Shown here: piece after piece, positions 26,501-37,076 of the stretch
How positions within the stretch are numbered: the stretch's first letter is position 1
Layout of the letters: each line of letters opens with the position of its first letter
Source of the DNA: Streptomyces asiaticus
Lineage (GTDB): Bacteria > Actinomycetota > Actinomycetes > Streptomycetales > Streptomycetaceae
NCBI RefSeq assembly: GCF_018138715.1
Contig: NZ_JAGSHX010000006.1
Coordinates: 2,542,001-2,606,000, forward strand
DNA length: 64,000 nucleotides
Reading direction: 5' to 3'
The notes under the pieces: model-generated
Seen by the model: the letters and a program-made list of their open reading frames with translations, nothing else
Databases searched by the model: none
What the model was told of the DNA's origin: nothing
Position numbers and translations under genes: made by a program

Positions 26501-27505
26501 TCATCGGGTGCCCTTCGGGTCCAGTGCGTCGCGGACGCCGTCACCGAAGAGGTTGAAGGCCAGCACCGTGACGAAGATCGCCACACCCGGGATGATCATG
26601 AACATCGGGTCGTCCTCATAGGTGCCGACCGCCTTGGAGAGCATCTGCCCCCAAGAGGCGGTGGGCGGCTTCACGCCCGCGCCGAGGAAGCTGAGCGCGG
26701 CCTCGGTGAGGATGTTGGTGGGGATCATCAGCGTCGTGTAGACGGTGATCGGCGCCACCAGGTTGGGCAGCAACTCACGGAAGAGGATGTAGCGCCGGCC
26801 GGCGCCCAGACTCCGCGCGGCCTCGATGTACTCCTTCTCGCGCAGCGACAGCGTCTGGCCGCGCACGATGCGGCCGACGTACGGCCAGCCGAAGAAGCCG
26901 ATGACCGAGACCAGGATCGCGATGCGCACCCCGCTGCCGGTCAGTCCCAGCAGGTCGTTGGGGAGCACGGAGACCAGGGAGATGATGAAGAGCAGCTGCG
27001 GGAAGGCCAGCAGCATGTCCATCACCCGGCTGATCAGCGAGTCCACCCAGCCGCCGAAGTACCCGGCGATGATGCCGAAAATGGTGCCGAGGACCACCGC
27101 GACCACCGCCGCGAGGAAGGCCACCAGCAGCGAGATCCGGGCGCCGTAGATGACCCGGCTGAAGACGTCGCGGCCGTTGGACGGCTCCACACCGAACAGG
27201 AAGTCCGAGCTGATGCCGCCCATGGACCCCTTCGGGGTGCCGAACAGCGGGTCGATCTCCTCCTGGTGGAACTCATTGGGCGGATGCCCGAGCAGACTCA
27301 CGATGAGCGGAGCGAAGATCGCCACCAGCACGAGGAAGACGACAACGATGCCACCCGTCAGTGCGAGCTTGTCCCGCTTCAGGCGCGACCAGGCGATCTG
27401 CCGCAGCGATCTGCCTTCGACGGACGCTTTGACCACATCCGCCGCTACATCGGCAGTCGCGACCGGATCGCTGTCCGTGCTCGTGCCGTGCAATGGTGCC
27501 GTCAT
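26501..27505 (-). CDS. oppC: Oligopeptide ABC transporter permease OppC
   Basis: A 334-residue permease and the first gene of the operon. An N-terminal cytoplasmic tail of about 35 residues leads to SRLKRDKLALTGGIVVVFLVLVAIFAPLI (in part). Further features are DVFSRVIYGARISLLVAFLAA, the EAA loop LREKEYIEAARSLGAGRRYILFRELLPN and the C-terminal GDGVRDALDPKGTR. The start at ATG 27505 has only a weak GA-rich site upstream. The 131-bp gap to oppA may hold a separate control site; nothing definite was seen. Confidence 0.93.
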   Translation of the reverse strand: MTAPLHGTSTDSDPVATADVAADVVKASVEGRSLRQIAWSRLKRDKLALTGGIVVVFLVLVAIFAPLIVSLLGHPPNEFHQEEIDPLFGTPKGSMGGISSDFLFGVEPSNGRDVFSRVIYGARISLLVAFLAAVVAVVLGTIFGIIAGYFGGWVDSLISRVMDMLLAFPQLLFIISLVSVLPNDLLGLTGSGVRIAILVSVIGFFGWPYVGRIVRGQTLSLREKEYIEAARSLGAGRRYILFRELLPNLVAPITVYTTLMIPTNILTEAALSFLGAGVKPPTASWGQMLSKAVGTYEDDPMFMIIPGVAIFVTVLAFNLFGDGVRDALDPKGTR

Positions 27506-27865
27506 CGTGGTGGAGACCCCTCTCGACCGGTGGTGACCGGCCCACGACTCGCCGCTGTAGCGGCTTTGTTCACAACCTGGGTGAAAGTCGCGTTCTGGTA
27601 CGGAACCCTTCTGGAAGGGGTCGTACGCAGGAACCGCACCCCTTGGAGCGGGAGTCTTCAACGCGTTTGTGATCACCCGCCAGTACTCCCGGGCAATGGA
27701 TGCCTAACCGTGATGTGAGGAGTACCGCTCCGCTATACGGACGGTCGCGACACGAGAACGCAGCAGTAACATCGCGCCCGTAATGAGGTGTTCGGCCCGA
27801 TTGGGGCGGAAGGCCGGTCGGGCAATCCCGTCAATCGGTGCGCGGCTCGGTACGCGGCGGGATCC
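27506..27865. other. Upstream region of the opp operon, no gene
   Basis: About 360 bp between the oppC start and the sseB 3' end. It is less GC-rich near 27560-27800, with a stretch of A/T-containing motifs (CTATACGGACGG, CGTAATGAGG) suited to a promoter for leftward transcription into oppC. I found no convincing coding frame and no confident -35/-10 pair. Confidence 0.4.
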
Positions 27866-27931
27866 GGTGGCTCGATACGTGGGACGGGGTGGCCCGGTAC
27901 GCGGGACGGGGTGGCTCAGTACGCGGGACGC
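27866..27931. repeat. Three 22-bp tandem repeats at the 3' end of sseB
   Basis: Units begin at 27866, 27888 and 27910 (GGTGGCTCGATACGTGGGACGG and two variants, 22 bp each), with a partial unit upstream. The last overlaps the stop and final codons of the SseB gene on the minus strand. Since 22 is not a multiple of three, the repeat shifts frame, and earlier copies are untranslated. Confidence 0.8.
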
Positions 27932-28713
27932 GGCGGCGGATAGCCGTAGCCGTACGACGGCGGCGCGGCGGGCGCGGCGCCATAGGCGTCACGGTCGAAG
28001 AACGGGCGGGCGTTGGCCCGCATCCACATGGCGACGGGGTCGTACTCGTCCGAGAGCGCGACCGTGGAGACCGGCAGCCCGTCCGGCACGGCGGTGATCG
28101 ACTGCTCCATCATCACCCGCACCGACTGCACCGCCGCCGCTCCGGTGTCGTACAGATCCAGGCCGATCGCCAAGTACGGGGCGCCCAGCGAGGGCTGCAC
28201 CCAGGCGCGCCGCAACGAGCGCACCGCGGCGGTGCGATGCGCGTTCTGCCCCAACAGGGCGTAGAACTGGGGGATGTCGATGGCGGGTTCGGTCAGCCGC
28301 AGCGGCCCGGCGGGCAGCCGGTCCAGACCGCCCGCGATCCGGCGCAAGTCCGGCCAGGGGATGCCCACTCCACCGCCGCGGGCGTGGGGGTTGAGCCAGA
28401 GGCCGTAGCGGTCGCGGTAGAGCGAGTCGGCGATGAGGCGTCCGTCGGCCACCTCGTGCGCGCGGTTCCAGCCACTGGCGGCCAGTTCCTGCGCCGAGGT
28501 CACACACGGGGCGTAACCGAGGCCGTCCACGTCCATGTTCCCGTACTGGGCGTCGGGCGAGCCGGGCGCACCGTGCCACAGCAGCATCCAGACCTGGCCC
28601 TCACCGATGGCGTGCAGCAGCGCCTCGTAGGCGTCGTACCGGCCGGGAGCGACCTGTTGCAACGCTCGCTCAACCTGGCCGGCCGCCGCCCCCCAATCCG
28701 CGCCCGCGCTCAC
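27916..28713 (-). CDS. SseB family protein (enhanced serine sensitivity), copy 1
   Basis: A 265-residue protein of the SseB family, named for E. coli SseB which raises serine sensitivity in dosage. Conserved-looking segments are QVWMLLWHG, GLGYAPCVTSAQELAASGW and RSLRRAWVQPSLGAPYLAIGLDLY, then PFFDRDAYG. The tail is Pro/Tyr/Gly-rich (PPSYGYGYPPPRPAY). The molecular function is unknown. The start at GTG 28713 is preceded by an AAGGGGCGG-type site. Its neighbours are a paralogue and, beyond, the riboswitch-driven glycine/serine operon, which supports a link to serine handling. Confidence 0.82.
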   Translation of the reverse strand: MSAGADWGAAAGQVERALQQVAPGRYDAYEALLHAIGEGQVWMLLWHGAPGSPDAQYGNMDVDGLGYAPCVTSAQELAASGWNRAHEVADGRLIADSLYRDRYGLWLNPHARGGGVGIPWPDLRRIAGGLDRLPAGPLRLTEPAIDIPQFYALLGQNAHRTAAVRSLRRAWVQPSLGAPYLAIGLDLYDTGAAAVQSVRVMMEQSITAVPDGLPVSTVALSDEYDPVAMWMRANARPFFDRDAYGAAPAAPPSYGYGYPPPRPAY

Positions 28714-28824
28714 CTGGGTCCGCCCCTTCTCATCGCCTTGCCCACACCTCACCGGGGAGCGTGCCCGCACCCCTCCTGGTCATCAAACCAGCTTACGGGC
28801 CCCGGCAGCGGACCCAGGGGCGAG

Positions 28825-29631
28825 TCAGAGGTCACGGTCGTAGAACGGACGCACCCGTCCCAGCATCCAGTCGGCCACCGGATCGCCCTGCGCCACGTCC
28901 AGCAGCACCAGCTGAACCTTCCACGGCACCGGCACCGAACCGAGGGCGCGGCCGAGCGCCTCCACCGCGCGCGCCTGCCCCTCGGGGTCGGGCTCGTCGA
29001 GCTGCACCCCGACGAAGAGCGCCGGCTCGTCGCCCTCGACGCTGGCCAGGGCGCGCCGGGCGGTCCGCACCCCGGTGCCCTTGGCGAACTCGATCCCGGC
29101 GGCGGCCAGGAAGTCCACCGGCTCGTCCTGCCAGTCCGGTTCGAAGAGCCGCACCCGGCCACCGGCGGCCGGGCCGTCGAGCTCGGTACGCCCGGCGCGG
29201 CACAACTCCCGGACGGCGGGCGGAGGCAGCGGTACGACCACCGCGCCACCGGGGTTCACCGCGATGCCGAGCTGGGGCGGCAGCCCGCGGGCGAACTCCA
29301 CGGCCGGGGCGATGGTGAAGGACATATGGGGGCCGACGAGCTGGAGGAACTGCTGCTCGGAGCTGAACACCGGGACATACGCGCCGCCGTCGATCTCCAT
29401 CGTGGGCAGATCGAGGCTCGGGCTGCCCGGGCCCCCGCCGTTGGGCAGCGGGATCCAGAGGTGGCTGCGGGAGAGCGTCTCGACGATGCGCGCTCCGGCC
29501 CCGGGGACGTCGACGGAGGCGGCCATCACCTCTTCGAGCTCATTGCCGGGAAACGCCGAATGCGCGGCATATCCGCCGTCCGGGAATCCTCCGTGCGCCG
29601 GGGCCACTCCGTACTGCTCCGGGAAGCTCAT
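28825..29631 (-). CDS. SseB family protein (enhanced serine sensitivity), copy 2
   Basis: A 268-residue paralogue starting MSFPEQYGVAPAHGG (ATG 29631). It shows the SseB N-terminal pattern YVPVFSSEQQFLQLVGPHMS and the C-terminal segment ALFVGVQLDEPDPEGQARAVEALGRALG (in part), then VPWKVQLVLLDVAQGDPVADWMLGRVRPFYDRDL. The closing DPVA.WM...PFYDRD block also occurs in copy 1 (YDPVAMWMRANARPFFDRD), supporting duplication. It lies 111 bp upstream of copy 1 on the same strand. Function is inferred only from family and location. Confidence 0.83.
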   Translation of the reverse strand: MSFPEQYGVAPAHGGFPDGGYAAHSAFPGNELEEVMAASVDVPGAGARIVETLSRSHLWIPLPNGGGPGSPSLDLPTMEIDGGAYVPVFSSEQQFLQLVGPHMSFTIAPAVEFARGLPPQLGIAVNPGGAVVVPLPPPAVRELCRAGRTELDGPAAGGRVRLFEPDWQDEPVDFLAAAGIEFAKGTGVRTARRALASVEGDEPALFVGVQLDEPDPEGQARAVEALGRALGSVPVPWKVQLVLLDVAQGDPVADWMLGRVRPFYDRDL

Positions 29632-29809
29632 CTTCGTCCAACCGCCATCTCGTCCGACCTGCCCGAAGCACCCTAACCGCTGGGCGGCCCGGGGCCGGAG
29701 GGGTCGGCGGCGATCTCCACAGCACTTCCCCACCTCGCCCGGACCCGCCCTCGTCACGCTGTGTGATGCCGATGGCCGATTTCCGGCCACTCCCGAGGGA
29801 GCGGCGTGC

Positions 29810-30508
29810 TCACTCGAAGGAGATGCAGCGCAGCGCGCTCGCGCCTCGCCGGTCCAGCAGCACCGCCGACGCGCACCCCCGCGGCGGCCGCCCCTCCTCC
29901 ATCCCGGTGATCAGCCGCCGCATCGCGCGCAGATGCCGCCCGAAGGCGTAGGCGGAGACCCCGCGGCCACGCGCGGCCTGGCCCTCCAGCGCCTCCGTGG
30001 CGCCCACGTCCAGCAGCACCATATGGAGGCCACGGCCCCGGCGCCGCACGTCCCGCGCCAGCCAGCGGCGCACCCACGGCAGCGCGCCGCAGTCGTGCAC
30101 CACGACGCTCGCGCCCGAGCGCAGCGCCCGGTGCAGCCCGGCGTAGTGGGCGTACCGGACCAGCGGGCGGTAGAGCGCGTACGGCAGCCAGCCGGGCAGC
30201 CGGCGCTCCCATGCCTCGCGGGTGTTCTGCGAGTCGACCCTGATGACGACCGCGCCCGTCTCGTCCAGAAGCGGCACCGTGCGGTTGATCAGCGTGCTCT
30301 TGCCGCTGCCCGGCAGCCCGGAGGCGACCAGCACATCCCCTGCCGGAAAGCGCAGCTCACGCGGGTCCGCGCCGCCGCCCTCCGCCCCGGCGCGCAGATC
30401 GCGCACCGCGCTTCTCCGACCGGGGCGTGCCGTCGACCCGGAGGGGATGCGGCCACGCCGCGCCGGCAGGAGCCTCTGTGTCGTCGCGTACGTTCCCTGC
30501 CCATGCAC
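29810..30508 (-). CDS. P-loop ATPase / kinase-like protein
   Basis: A 232-residue nucleotide-binding protein. Walker A is VLVASGLPGSGKSTLINR (GLPGSGKST about 64-72). An Asp-containing strand VVIRVDSQNTRE and a later VVVHDCGALPWVRRWLARDV resemble the zeta-toxin/polynucleotide-kinase class of small P-loop phosphotransferases, with MVLLDVGATEALEGQAARGR as the lid. The substrate is unknown. The start is GTG 30508 with GGGAGG nine bases upstream. It is divergent from the glycine riboswitch and gcvT. Confidence 0.8.
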   Translation of the reverse strand: MHGQGTYATTQRLLPARRGRIPSGSTARPGRRSAVRDLRAGAEGGGADPRELRFPAGDVLVASGLPGSGKSTLINRTVPLLDETGAVVIRVDSQNTREAWERRLPGWLPYALYRPLVRYAHYAGLHRALRSGASVVVHDCGALPWVRRWLARDVRRRGRGLHMVLLDVGATEALEGQAARGRGVSAYAFGRHLRAMRRLITGMEEGRPPRGCASAVLLDRRGASALRCISFE

Positions 30509-30685
30509 CGTGATCGTCCTCCCAGGTCGGTCAACGCTGCTCGTACCCGCAGAGTGTCAAGAAAAGGTAATGTCGGGCAAGGCTGCCCCTGTCCGGGCGG
30601 CCGGAGCCCGGTCGGATCGGGGCTTCCCTTCTCGGCCATACATGCGATGATGTCCGCGCAACTCCATACCGGCCGCTTGAATCCG

Positions 30686-30896
30686 CGCGGGAGAGTCCTT
30701 GGTCACCGGCATCCGTGCCGGGTGTCCAGGGCGCCGAAGGAGCAAGTCCTCCCTTGAATCTCTCAGGCCCCGATACCGCACGGACGAGGCAGATCTGAAA
30801 AGCGGGCCGCGCGGGCGCGGCTCCACCCAAGGTGCAAGCCGGGCCCCTTACGGGCGTCACGGCGAACCTCTCAGGTTCCGATGACAGATGGGGAGG
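30686..30896 (+). ncRNA. Tandem glycine riboswitch (gcvT motif)
   Basis: Two glycine aptamers lie in series upstream of gcvT. The first (about 30688-30797) has GGGAGAGTCC, GCGCCGAAGGAGCAAGTCC and GAATCTCTCAGGCCCC, then GGCAGATCTG. The second (about 30798-30896) has CCACCCAAGGTGCAAGCC and GAACCTCTCAGGTTCCGATGACAGATGGGG. These are the conserved core strings of the glycine riboswitch. The expression platform in 30890-30958 includes AGGACGC/GCGTCCT and further GTCCTC segments that could form alternative hairpins. Glycine binding is expected to switch on glycine cleavage. Confidence 0.93.
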
Positions 30897-30958
30897 ACGC
30901 ACGCGTCCTTGCCGTCCGTCCTCGCCGTCGCGCGACCCCGATCTCTGGAGCCTGAATC

Positions 30959-32086
30959 GTGACCGACGCCCCGCCCACCCCACGCCGTACCGCGCTGGAC
31001 GCGCGGCACCGCGCGCTCGGCGCCACCATGACCGACTTCGCCGGCTGGGACATGCCGCTGCGCTACGGCAGCGAGCGCGACGAGCACACCGCGGTGCGCA
31101 CCCGCGCCGGGCTCTTCGACCTCTCCCACATGGGTGAGATCTCTCTCATCGGTCCGCAGGCCGGGGAGGCCCTGGACCACGCGCTGGTCGGCCGGCTGTC
31201 CGCGCTCGCCGTGGGCCGTGCCCGCTACACCATGATCTGCGACGACGAGGGCGGCATCCTGGACGACCTGATCGTCTACCGCCTCGGCGACGAGGAGTTC
31301 CTGGTCGTGGCCAACGCCGCCAACGCCCAGGTGGTGCTGGACGCGCTGACCGGGCGGGCCGGCGGTTTCGAGGCGACCGTGAGGGACGACCGCGACGCCT
31401 ACGCGCTGCTCGCCGTCCAGGGCCCCGAGTCCCCGGGGATCCTGAAGCGCCTGACCGACGCGGACCTGGACGGGCTGAAGTACTACGCCGGGCTGCCGGG
31501 CACCGTCGCGGGCGTCCCCGCCATGATCGCCCGCACCGGCTACACGGGCGAGGACGGCTTCGAGCTGTTCCTGGCGCCGGACGACGCCGAGCGGGTCTGG
31601 GAGGCGCTGACCGAGGCCGGGGCCCCGGTGGGCCTGGTCCCCTGCGGTCTCTCCTGCCGGGACACCCTGCGGCTCGAGGCGGGCATGCCGCTGTACGGGC
31701 ATGAGCTGACCACCGACACCACCCCCTTCGACGCGGGGCTCGGCCGGGTGGTGAAGTTCGACAAGCCGGGCGACTTCGTCGGCCGCGAGGCCCTGGAGGC
31801 CGCGTCCCACCAGGCGGACACCGTCCCCCCGCGCACCCTGGTCGGCCTGATCGCTTCAGGCCGCCGGGTGCCGCGCGCCGGATACGCCGTGGTGGCCGCC
31901 GACGGCTCGGCGATCGGCCAGGTCACCTCGGGCGCGCCCTCCCCGACGCTGGGCAAGCCGATCGCGATGGCGTACGTGGACCCGGAGTACGCGAAGCCCG
32001 GCACCGAAGGGGTCTTCGTGGACATCCGCGGTGCCCGGGAGCCGTACGAGGTCGTGGCGCTCCCCTTCTACAAGCGCGAGCGCTGA
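30959..32086 (+). CDS. gcvT: Glycine cleavage system aminomethyltransferase (T protein)
   Basis: A 375-residue enzyme that transfers the methylene group from H-protein-bound intermediate to tetrahydrofolate, releasing ammonia. It starts at GTG 30959 with GGAG nine bases upstream. Family blocks are [23 protein letters not shown] (in part), [56 protein letters not shown] and [31 protein letters not shown] (in part). Length is normal. It opens the gcvT-gcvH-glyA-sdaA run; gcvP is not in the window. Confidence 0.97.
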   Translation: MTDAPPTPRRTALDARHRALGATMTDFAGWDMPLRYGSERDEHTAVRTRAGLFDLSHMGEISLIGPQAGEALDHALVGRLSALAVGRARYTMICDDEGGILDDLIVYRLGDEEFLVVANAANAQVVLDALTGRAGGFEATVRDDRDAYALLAVQGPESPGILKRLTDADLDGLKYYAGLPGTVAGVPAMIARTGYTGEDGFELFLAPDDAERVWEALTEAGAPVGLVPCGLSCRDTLRLEAGMPLYGHELTTDTTPFDAGLGRVVKFDKPGDFVGREALEAASHQADTVPPRTLVGLIASGRRVPRAGYAVVAADGSAIGQVTSGAPSPTLGKPIAMAYVDPEYAKPGTEGVFVDIRGAREPYEVVALPFYKRER

Positions 32087-32252
32087 CGTTTCTCCGGGCG
32101 CGAGCGGTGCTCCGGCCCGTCGCCGGGCCTCTCCGGGCCCGAGCAGGGCCCCGGCCCATCACGCCCCCTCGGCGTCGTATCCCCTCGGCGTCGCATCCCA
32201 CCAGCTAAGACCCGTTTCCCAAGCACTCCCCCGTATCCAGGAGAATCGGACC

Positions 32253-32633
32253 ATGAGCAACCCCCAGCAGCTGCGGTACAGCAAGGAGCACGAGTGGCTG
32301 TCGGCCGCCGGCGAGGACGGCGTGTCGACGATCGGCATCACCGAATTCGCGGCCAACGCGCTCGGCGATGTCGTCTATGTCCAGCTCCCGGACGTCGGCT
32401 CCACGGTCTCCGCCGGTGACACCTGCGGTGAGCTGGAGTCCACCAAGTCGGTCAGCGATCTGTACACGCCGGTCTCCGGTGAGGTCACCGAGATCAACGA
32501 GGACGTGGTGAACGATCCGGCGCTGGTGAATTCCGCCCCCTTCGAGGGCGGCTGGCTGTTCAAGGTGAGGGTGACGAGCGAGCCGGAGGACCTGCTCTCC
32601 GCCGACGAGTACACCGCCTTCGCCGAAAACTGA
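32253..32633 (+). CDS. gcvH: Glycine cleavage system H protein
   Basis: A 126-residue lipoyl carrier. The lipoylated lysine is Lys65 in [20 protein letters not shown]. The N-terminus YSKEHEWL and the C-terminal GWLFKVRV are typical. It shuttles the aminomethyl group between the P, T and L proteins. The start at ATG 32253 has CCAGGAGA upstream. About 165 bp of GC-rich spacer separates it from gcvT; no separate promoter is evident, so co-transcription from the riboswitch promoter is likely. Confidence 0.97.
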   Translation: MSNPQQLRYSKEHEWLSAAGEDGVSTIGITEFAANALGDVVYVQLPDVGSTVSAGDTCGELESTKSVSDLYTPVSGEVTEINEDVVNDPALVNSAPFEGGWLFKVRVTSEPEDLLSADEYTAFAEN

Positions 32634-32659
32634 CCCTCCTTATTCGATCGGGACCCTCG

Positions 32660-33925
32660 ATGTCGCTTCTGAACAGCTCCCTGCACGAGCTCGACCCGGA
32701 CGTCGCCGCTGCTGTCGACGCCGAACTCCACCGCCAGCAGTCCACCCTGGAGATGATCGCCTCGGAGAACTTCGCTCCGTCGGCGGTCATGGAGGCCCAG
32801 GGCTCGGTCCTGACCAACAAGTACGCCGAGGGCTACCCCGGCCGCCGCTACTACGGCGGCTGTGAGCACGTCGACGTGGTCGAGCAGATCGCCATCGACC
32901 GGGTGAAGGAGCTCTTCGGCGCCGAGGCGGCGAACGTCCAGCCGCACTCGGGCGCCCAGGCCAACGCGGCCGCGATGTTCGCCCTGCTCTCCCCCGGCGA
33001 CACCATCCTGGGGCTGAACCTGGCGCACGGCGGCCATCTGACCCACGGCATGAAGATCAACTTCTCCGGCAAGCTCTACAACGTGGTGCCCTACCACGTG
33101 GACGCCGAGACCGGTCTGGTCGACATGGACGAGGTCGAGCGGCTGGCCAAGGAGCACCGCCCCAAGCTGGTGATCGCGGGCTGGTCGGCGTACCCGCGCC
33201 AGCTGGACTTCGCCGCCTTCCGCCGGATCGCGGACGAGGTCGGCGCGTACCTGATGGTCGACATGGCCCACTTCGCGGGTCTGGTGGCGGCCGGGCTGCA
33301 CCCCTCGCCCGTACCGCACGCCCATGTGGTGACCACCACCACCCACAAGACCCTGGGCGGTCCGCGCGGTGGCGTGATCCTCTCCACCGCCGACCTGGCC
33401 AAGAAGATCAACTCGGCGGTCTTCCCCGGTCAGCAGGGCGGTCCGCTGGAGCATGTGGTCGCGGCGAAGGCGGTGTCCTTCAAGGTGGCGGCGAGTTCGG
33501 CGTTCAAGGAGCGCCAGGAGCGCACGCTGGAGGGCGCCAGGATCCTCGCCGAGCGGCTGACCCAGGCCGATGTCCGGGAGGTGGGCGTCGCCGTCCTCTC
33601 CGGCGGCACCGATGTCCATCTGGTCCTGGTCGACCTGCGCGACTCCGAGCTGGACGGGCGGCAGGCCGAGGACCGGCTGCACGAGGTCGGCATCACGGTC
33701 AATCGCAACGCGATCCCGAACGACCCGCGCCCCCCGATGGTCACCTCGGGTCTGCGCATCGGCACCCCGGCGCTGGCCACCCGCGGCTTCACCGCGGAGG
33801 ACTTCCGCGAGGTCGCCGACGTGATCGCGGAGACGCTCAAGCCGTCGTACGACGCGGAGGCGCTGAAGGCCCGGGTCACCGCACTGGCCGACAAGCACCC
33901 GCTGTACGCGCATCTGTCCAAGTAA
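32660..33925 (+). CDS. glyA: Serine hydroxymethyltransferase
   Basis: A 421-residue PLP enzyme that interconverts serine and glycine with tetrahydrofolate. Features are [33 protein letters not shown] (in part), [32 protein letters not shown] (His204) and the PLP-binding Lys230 in [14 protein letters not shown]. Length is standard. It starts 26 bp after gcvH. Placed after the riboswitch, it would take methylene-THF from glycine cleavage and another glycine to make serine, which the downstream SdaA can deaminate. Confidence 0.97.
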   Translation: MSLLNSSLHELDPDVAAAVDAELHRQQSTLEMIASENFAPSAVMEAQGSVLTNKYAEGYPGRRYYGGCEHVDVVEQIAIDRVKELFGAEAANVQPHSGAQANAAAMFALLSPGDTILGLNLAHGGHLTHGMKINFSGKLYNVVPYHVDAETGLVDMDEVERLAKEHRPKLVIAGWSAYPRQLDFAAFRRIADEVGAYLMVDMAHFAGLVAAGLHPSPVPHAHVVTTTTHKTLGGPRGGVILSTADLAKKINSAVFPGQQGGPLEHVVAAKAVSFKVAASSAFKERQERTLEGARILAERLTQADVREVGVAVLSGGTDVHLVLVDLRDSELDGRQAEDRLHEVGITVNRNAIPNDPRPPMVTSGLRIGTPALATRGFTAEDFREVADVIAETLKPSYDAEALKARVTALADKHPLYAHLSK

Positions 33926-34094
33926 GCCGGAGCAACCCGGAGCAACCCGGACCCGGGGGCGCGTCCGCCCTGGCGCGCCCCCGCCGCACCACCCCGCACC
34001 AACCCACGCACGGCCCGCACCACCCCACGCACGGCCCGCACGCTTCCCCGGCGGGCACACGCTTCCCCCGGCGTGCAGACGAAGGAGTCCCCCG

Positions 34095-35477
<1,383 letters not shown>

Positions 35478-35566
35478 GGAAACCCATCAGGTGGCACACC
35501 GGTTTCCGCCGCCCGATTCTGGTCACCCTATGAGCTGACATCCACCGAAATGCGGAGGACAGCGTC

Positions 35567-36148
35567 ATGAGCACTGCGCAGACCGAACGTGCGGAGGCAG
35601 CGAAGCTGCCGAAGGGTGATGTGGTGGCCATTCTGCTCGAGCAGCACGCACGCATCCGTGAGCTGTTCTCGGATGTGAAGGGCGCCGAGGGCAAGCACAA
35701 GCAGCAGGCCTTTGACGAGTTGCGGGCCCTGCTGGCGGTGCATGAGACCGGCGAGGAGATGATTCTGCGCCCGGTCGCGAAGGAAACAGCCGGTGAGCAG
35801 GAGGCCAGCGCCCGCAACAACGAGGAGAAGGAAGCGAGCAAGGTTCTCGTCGAGCTCGAGAAGATGGACGTCTCGACTGCCGAATTCGACAGCAGGCTGG
35901 CCGGACTCGAGAAGGCGGTCATCGACCACGCCGAGCACGAGGAGCGGGAGGAGTTCCCCGCGATCCTGCGGGACTGCTCCGAGGACAAGCGCCGGAGCAT
36001 GGGAACGAAGCTGCAGATGACGGAGAAGATCGCCCCGACGCACCCGCACCCGGGGGCGGCCGGGTCCCCCGCGGCTCAGTGGGTGGTGGGGCCGTTCGCC
36101 TCACTCGTCGACCGGACGAAGGACCTCCTGAAGAGCGCCGCCGACTGA
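35567..36148 (+). CDS. Hemerythrin HHE-domain protein
   Basis: A 193-residue protein with a four-helix hemerythrin-like domain in residues 15-150. Candidate di-iron ligands are His27 (LEQHARIRELF), His59 and Glu63 (VHETGEEM), and His121/His124 (DHAEHEEREEF). Such proteins bind O2 or sense oxidative and nitrosative stress. The region after 150 has a Pro/His-rich stretch and a helical tail. GGAGGACAGC precedes the ATG. It is probably monocistronic: a hairpin follows at 36194. Confidence 0.9.
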   Translation: MSTAQTERAEAAKLPKGDVVAILLEQHARIRELFSDVKGAEGKHKQQAFDELRALLAVHETGEEMILRPVAKETAGEQEASARNNEEKEASKVLVELEKMDVSTAEFDSRLAGLEKAVIDHAEHEEREEFPAILRDCSEDKRRSMGTKLQMTEKIAPTHPHPGAAGSPAAQWVVGPFASLVDRTKDLLKSAAD

Positions 36149-36193
36149 CCGTGGGCGGTGGACCGCGAGGTCGGCCGCATAACGGGCCGAGGG

Positions 36194-36216
36194 GCGGGTC
36201 GCCCGTCGCGACCCGC
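36194..36216 (+). terminator. Hairpin after hemerythrin gene
   Basis: GCGGGTCGC (36194-36202) pairs perfectly with GCGACCCGC (36208-36216) around a five-base loop. It lies 45 bp after the hemerythrin stop and just before the dsbA-type promoter. Confidence 0.6.
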
Positions 36217-36243
36217 TCCGTCACGCCCCTCGGTATCCGTTGC

Positions 36244-36268
36244 GCGTTATGTACTGAAATGCGGGTAC
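36244..36268 (+). promoter_or_regulatory. SigB-type promoter candidate upstream of DsbA-family gene
   Basis: GCGT (36244-36247), a 15-bp spacer and GGGTAC (36263-36268) match the Streptomyces SigB-family pattern GNNT-N14-16-GGGTAY. It sits 69 bp upstream of the DsbA-family start. Assignment is by pattern only. Confidence 0.55.
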
Positions 36269-36336
36269 TCCGAGGGCGCTAAAGAGCGGGACATCCGCCG
36301 CCCCACCGCCGTTTTCCGGCAGCGAGGAGAACCCGC

Positions 36337-36912
36337 ATGCAGCCGCAGACGCCACTCCCGGCTCGGGTGCCGGCTCACGCGCCCCAGGAAGGCGATGGCA
36401 TCGCGGTCGGCAACGGCCCAGTGATCATCGACGCGTATATCGACTTCCAGTGCCCCTTCTGCCGGATGTTCGAGAAGTCATCGGGGCCGCTGCTCGATGC
36501 CATGGTCACCGAGGGGCAGGTGACGTTGGTCTATCACCCGATGGCCTTCCTGGACGCCATGTCGACCAGCCGGTACTCCACCCGCGCCTCGGCCGCCTCG
36601 GGCTGCGCCTCCGACGGCGGGGCATTCATGGAGTACCTCTACACACTCTTCGACAACCAGCCGCCGGAGGGCGGGCCCGGGCTCAGTGATGAGGAGCTGA
36701 TCGCGCTCGGCCTGCGGGTCGGGCTGAACGACGCCTTCGCCGCGTGCGTGCGCGACGGTGTTCATCTGGACTGGCCTCCGTACGTCACCGCCAGGGCGGC
36801 CGAACGCGGGGTGAGCGCCACGCCGACCGTACTCGTCGAGGGTGCCGCCGTAAGGCCCCACCCGGGCCTGATCAGGACCGCGGTGGCGGCCGCCCTCCAC
36901 CACCCGGCGTGA
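36337..36912 (+). CDS. DsbA-family thioredoxin-like oxidoreductase
   Basis: A 191-residue thioredoxin-fold protein with the active-site motif CPFC (Cys39, Cys42) in IDAYIDFQCPFCRMFE. The cis-Pro loop is GVSATPTVLVEG. It resembles actinobacterial DsbA/MDMPI-type proteins of the Thioredoxin_4 group. There is no obvious signal peptide, so it probably acts in the cytoplasm or in a redox-stress role rather than exported-protein folding. The ATG at 36337 has GAGGAG upstream. A SigB-like promoter precedes it. Confidence 0.88.
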   Translation: MQPQTPLPARVPAHAPQEGDGIAVGNGPVIIDAYIDFQCPFCRMFEKSSGPLLDAMVTEGQVTLVYHPMAFLDAMSTSRYSTRASAASGCASDGGAFMEYLYTLFDNQPPEGGPGLSDEELIALGLRVGLNDAFAACVRDGVHLDWPPYVTARAAERGVSATPTVLVEGAAVRPHPGLIRTAVAAALHHPA

Positions 36913-37076
36913 CCGGCGGACAGCGCGTGAGAGATGGTTACGCACGACGGTGAGGCTGAACGACACGGCGTACACCACGCGAAGAGGCTGCCGCGGTGGT
37001 CCTGAACCGAGAACGCACCGTACCTCACCAGCGCTTGAGCCCGTCCGAAGGTAACTCCCGGGTGCGGCGCCGCGGG

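Noticed and set aside
24474..26621. 715-codon plus-strand frame opposite the oppA/oppB genes
   Set aside because: It is the antisense shadow of well-supported opp genes and encodes Val/Leu/Arg/Gly-rich sequence without motifs.
30531..30983. Minus-strand 150-codon frame over the gcvT leader
   Set aside because: The DNA is fully explained by the tandem glycine riboswitch; the frame has no ribosome site or recognisable protein.
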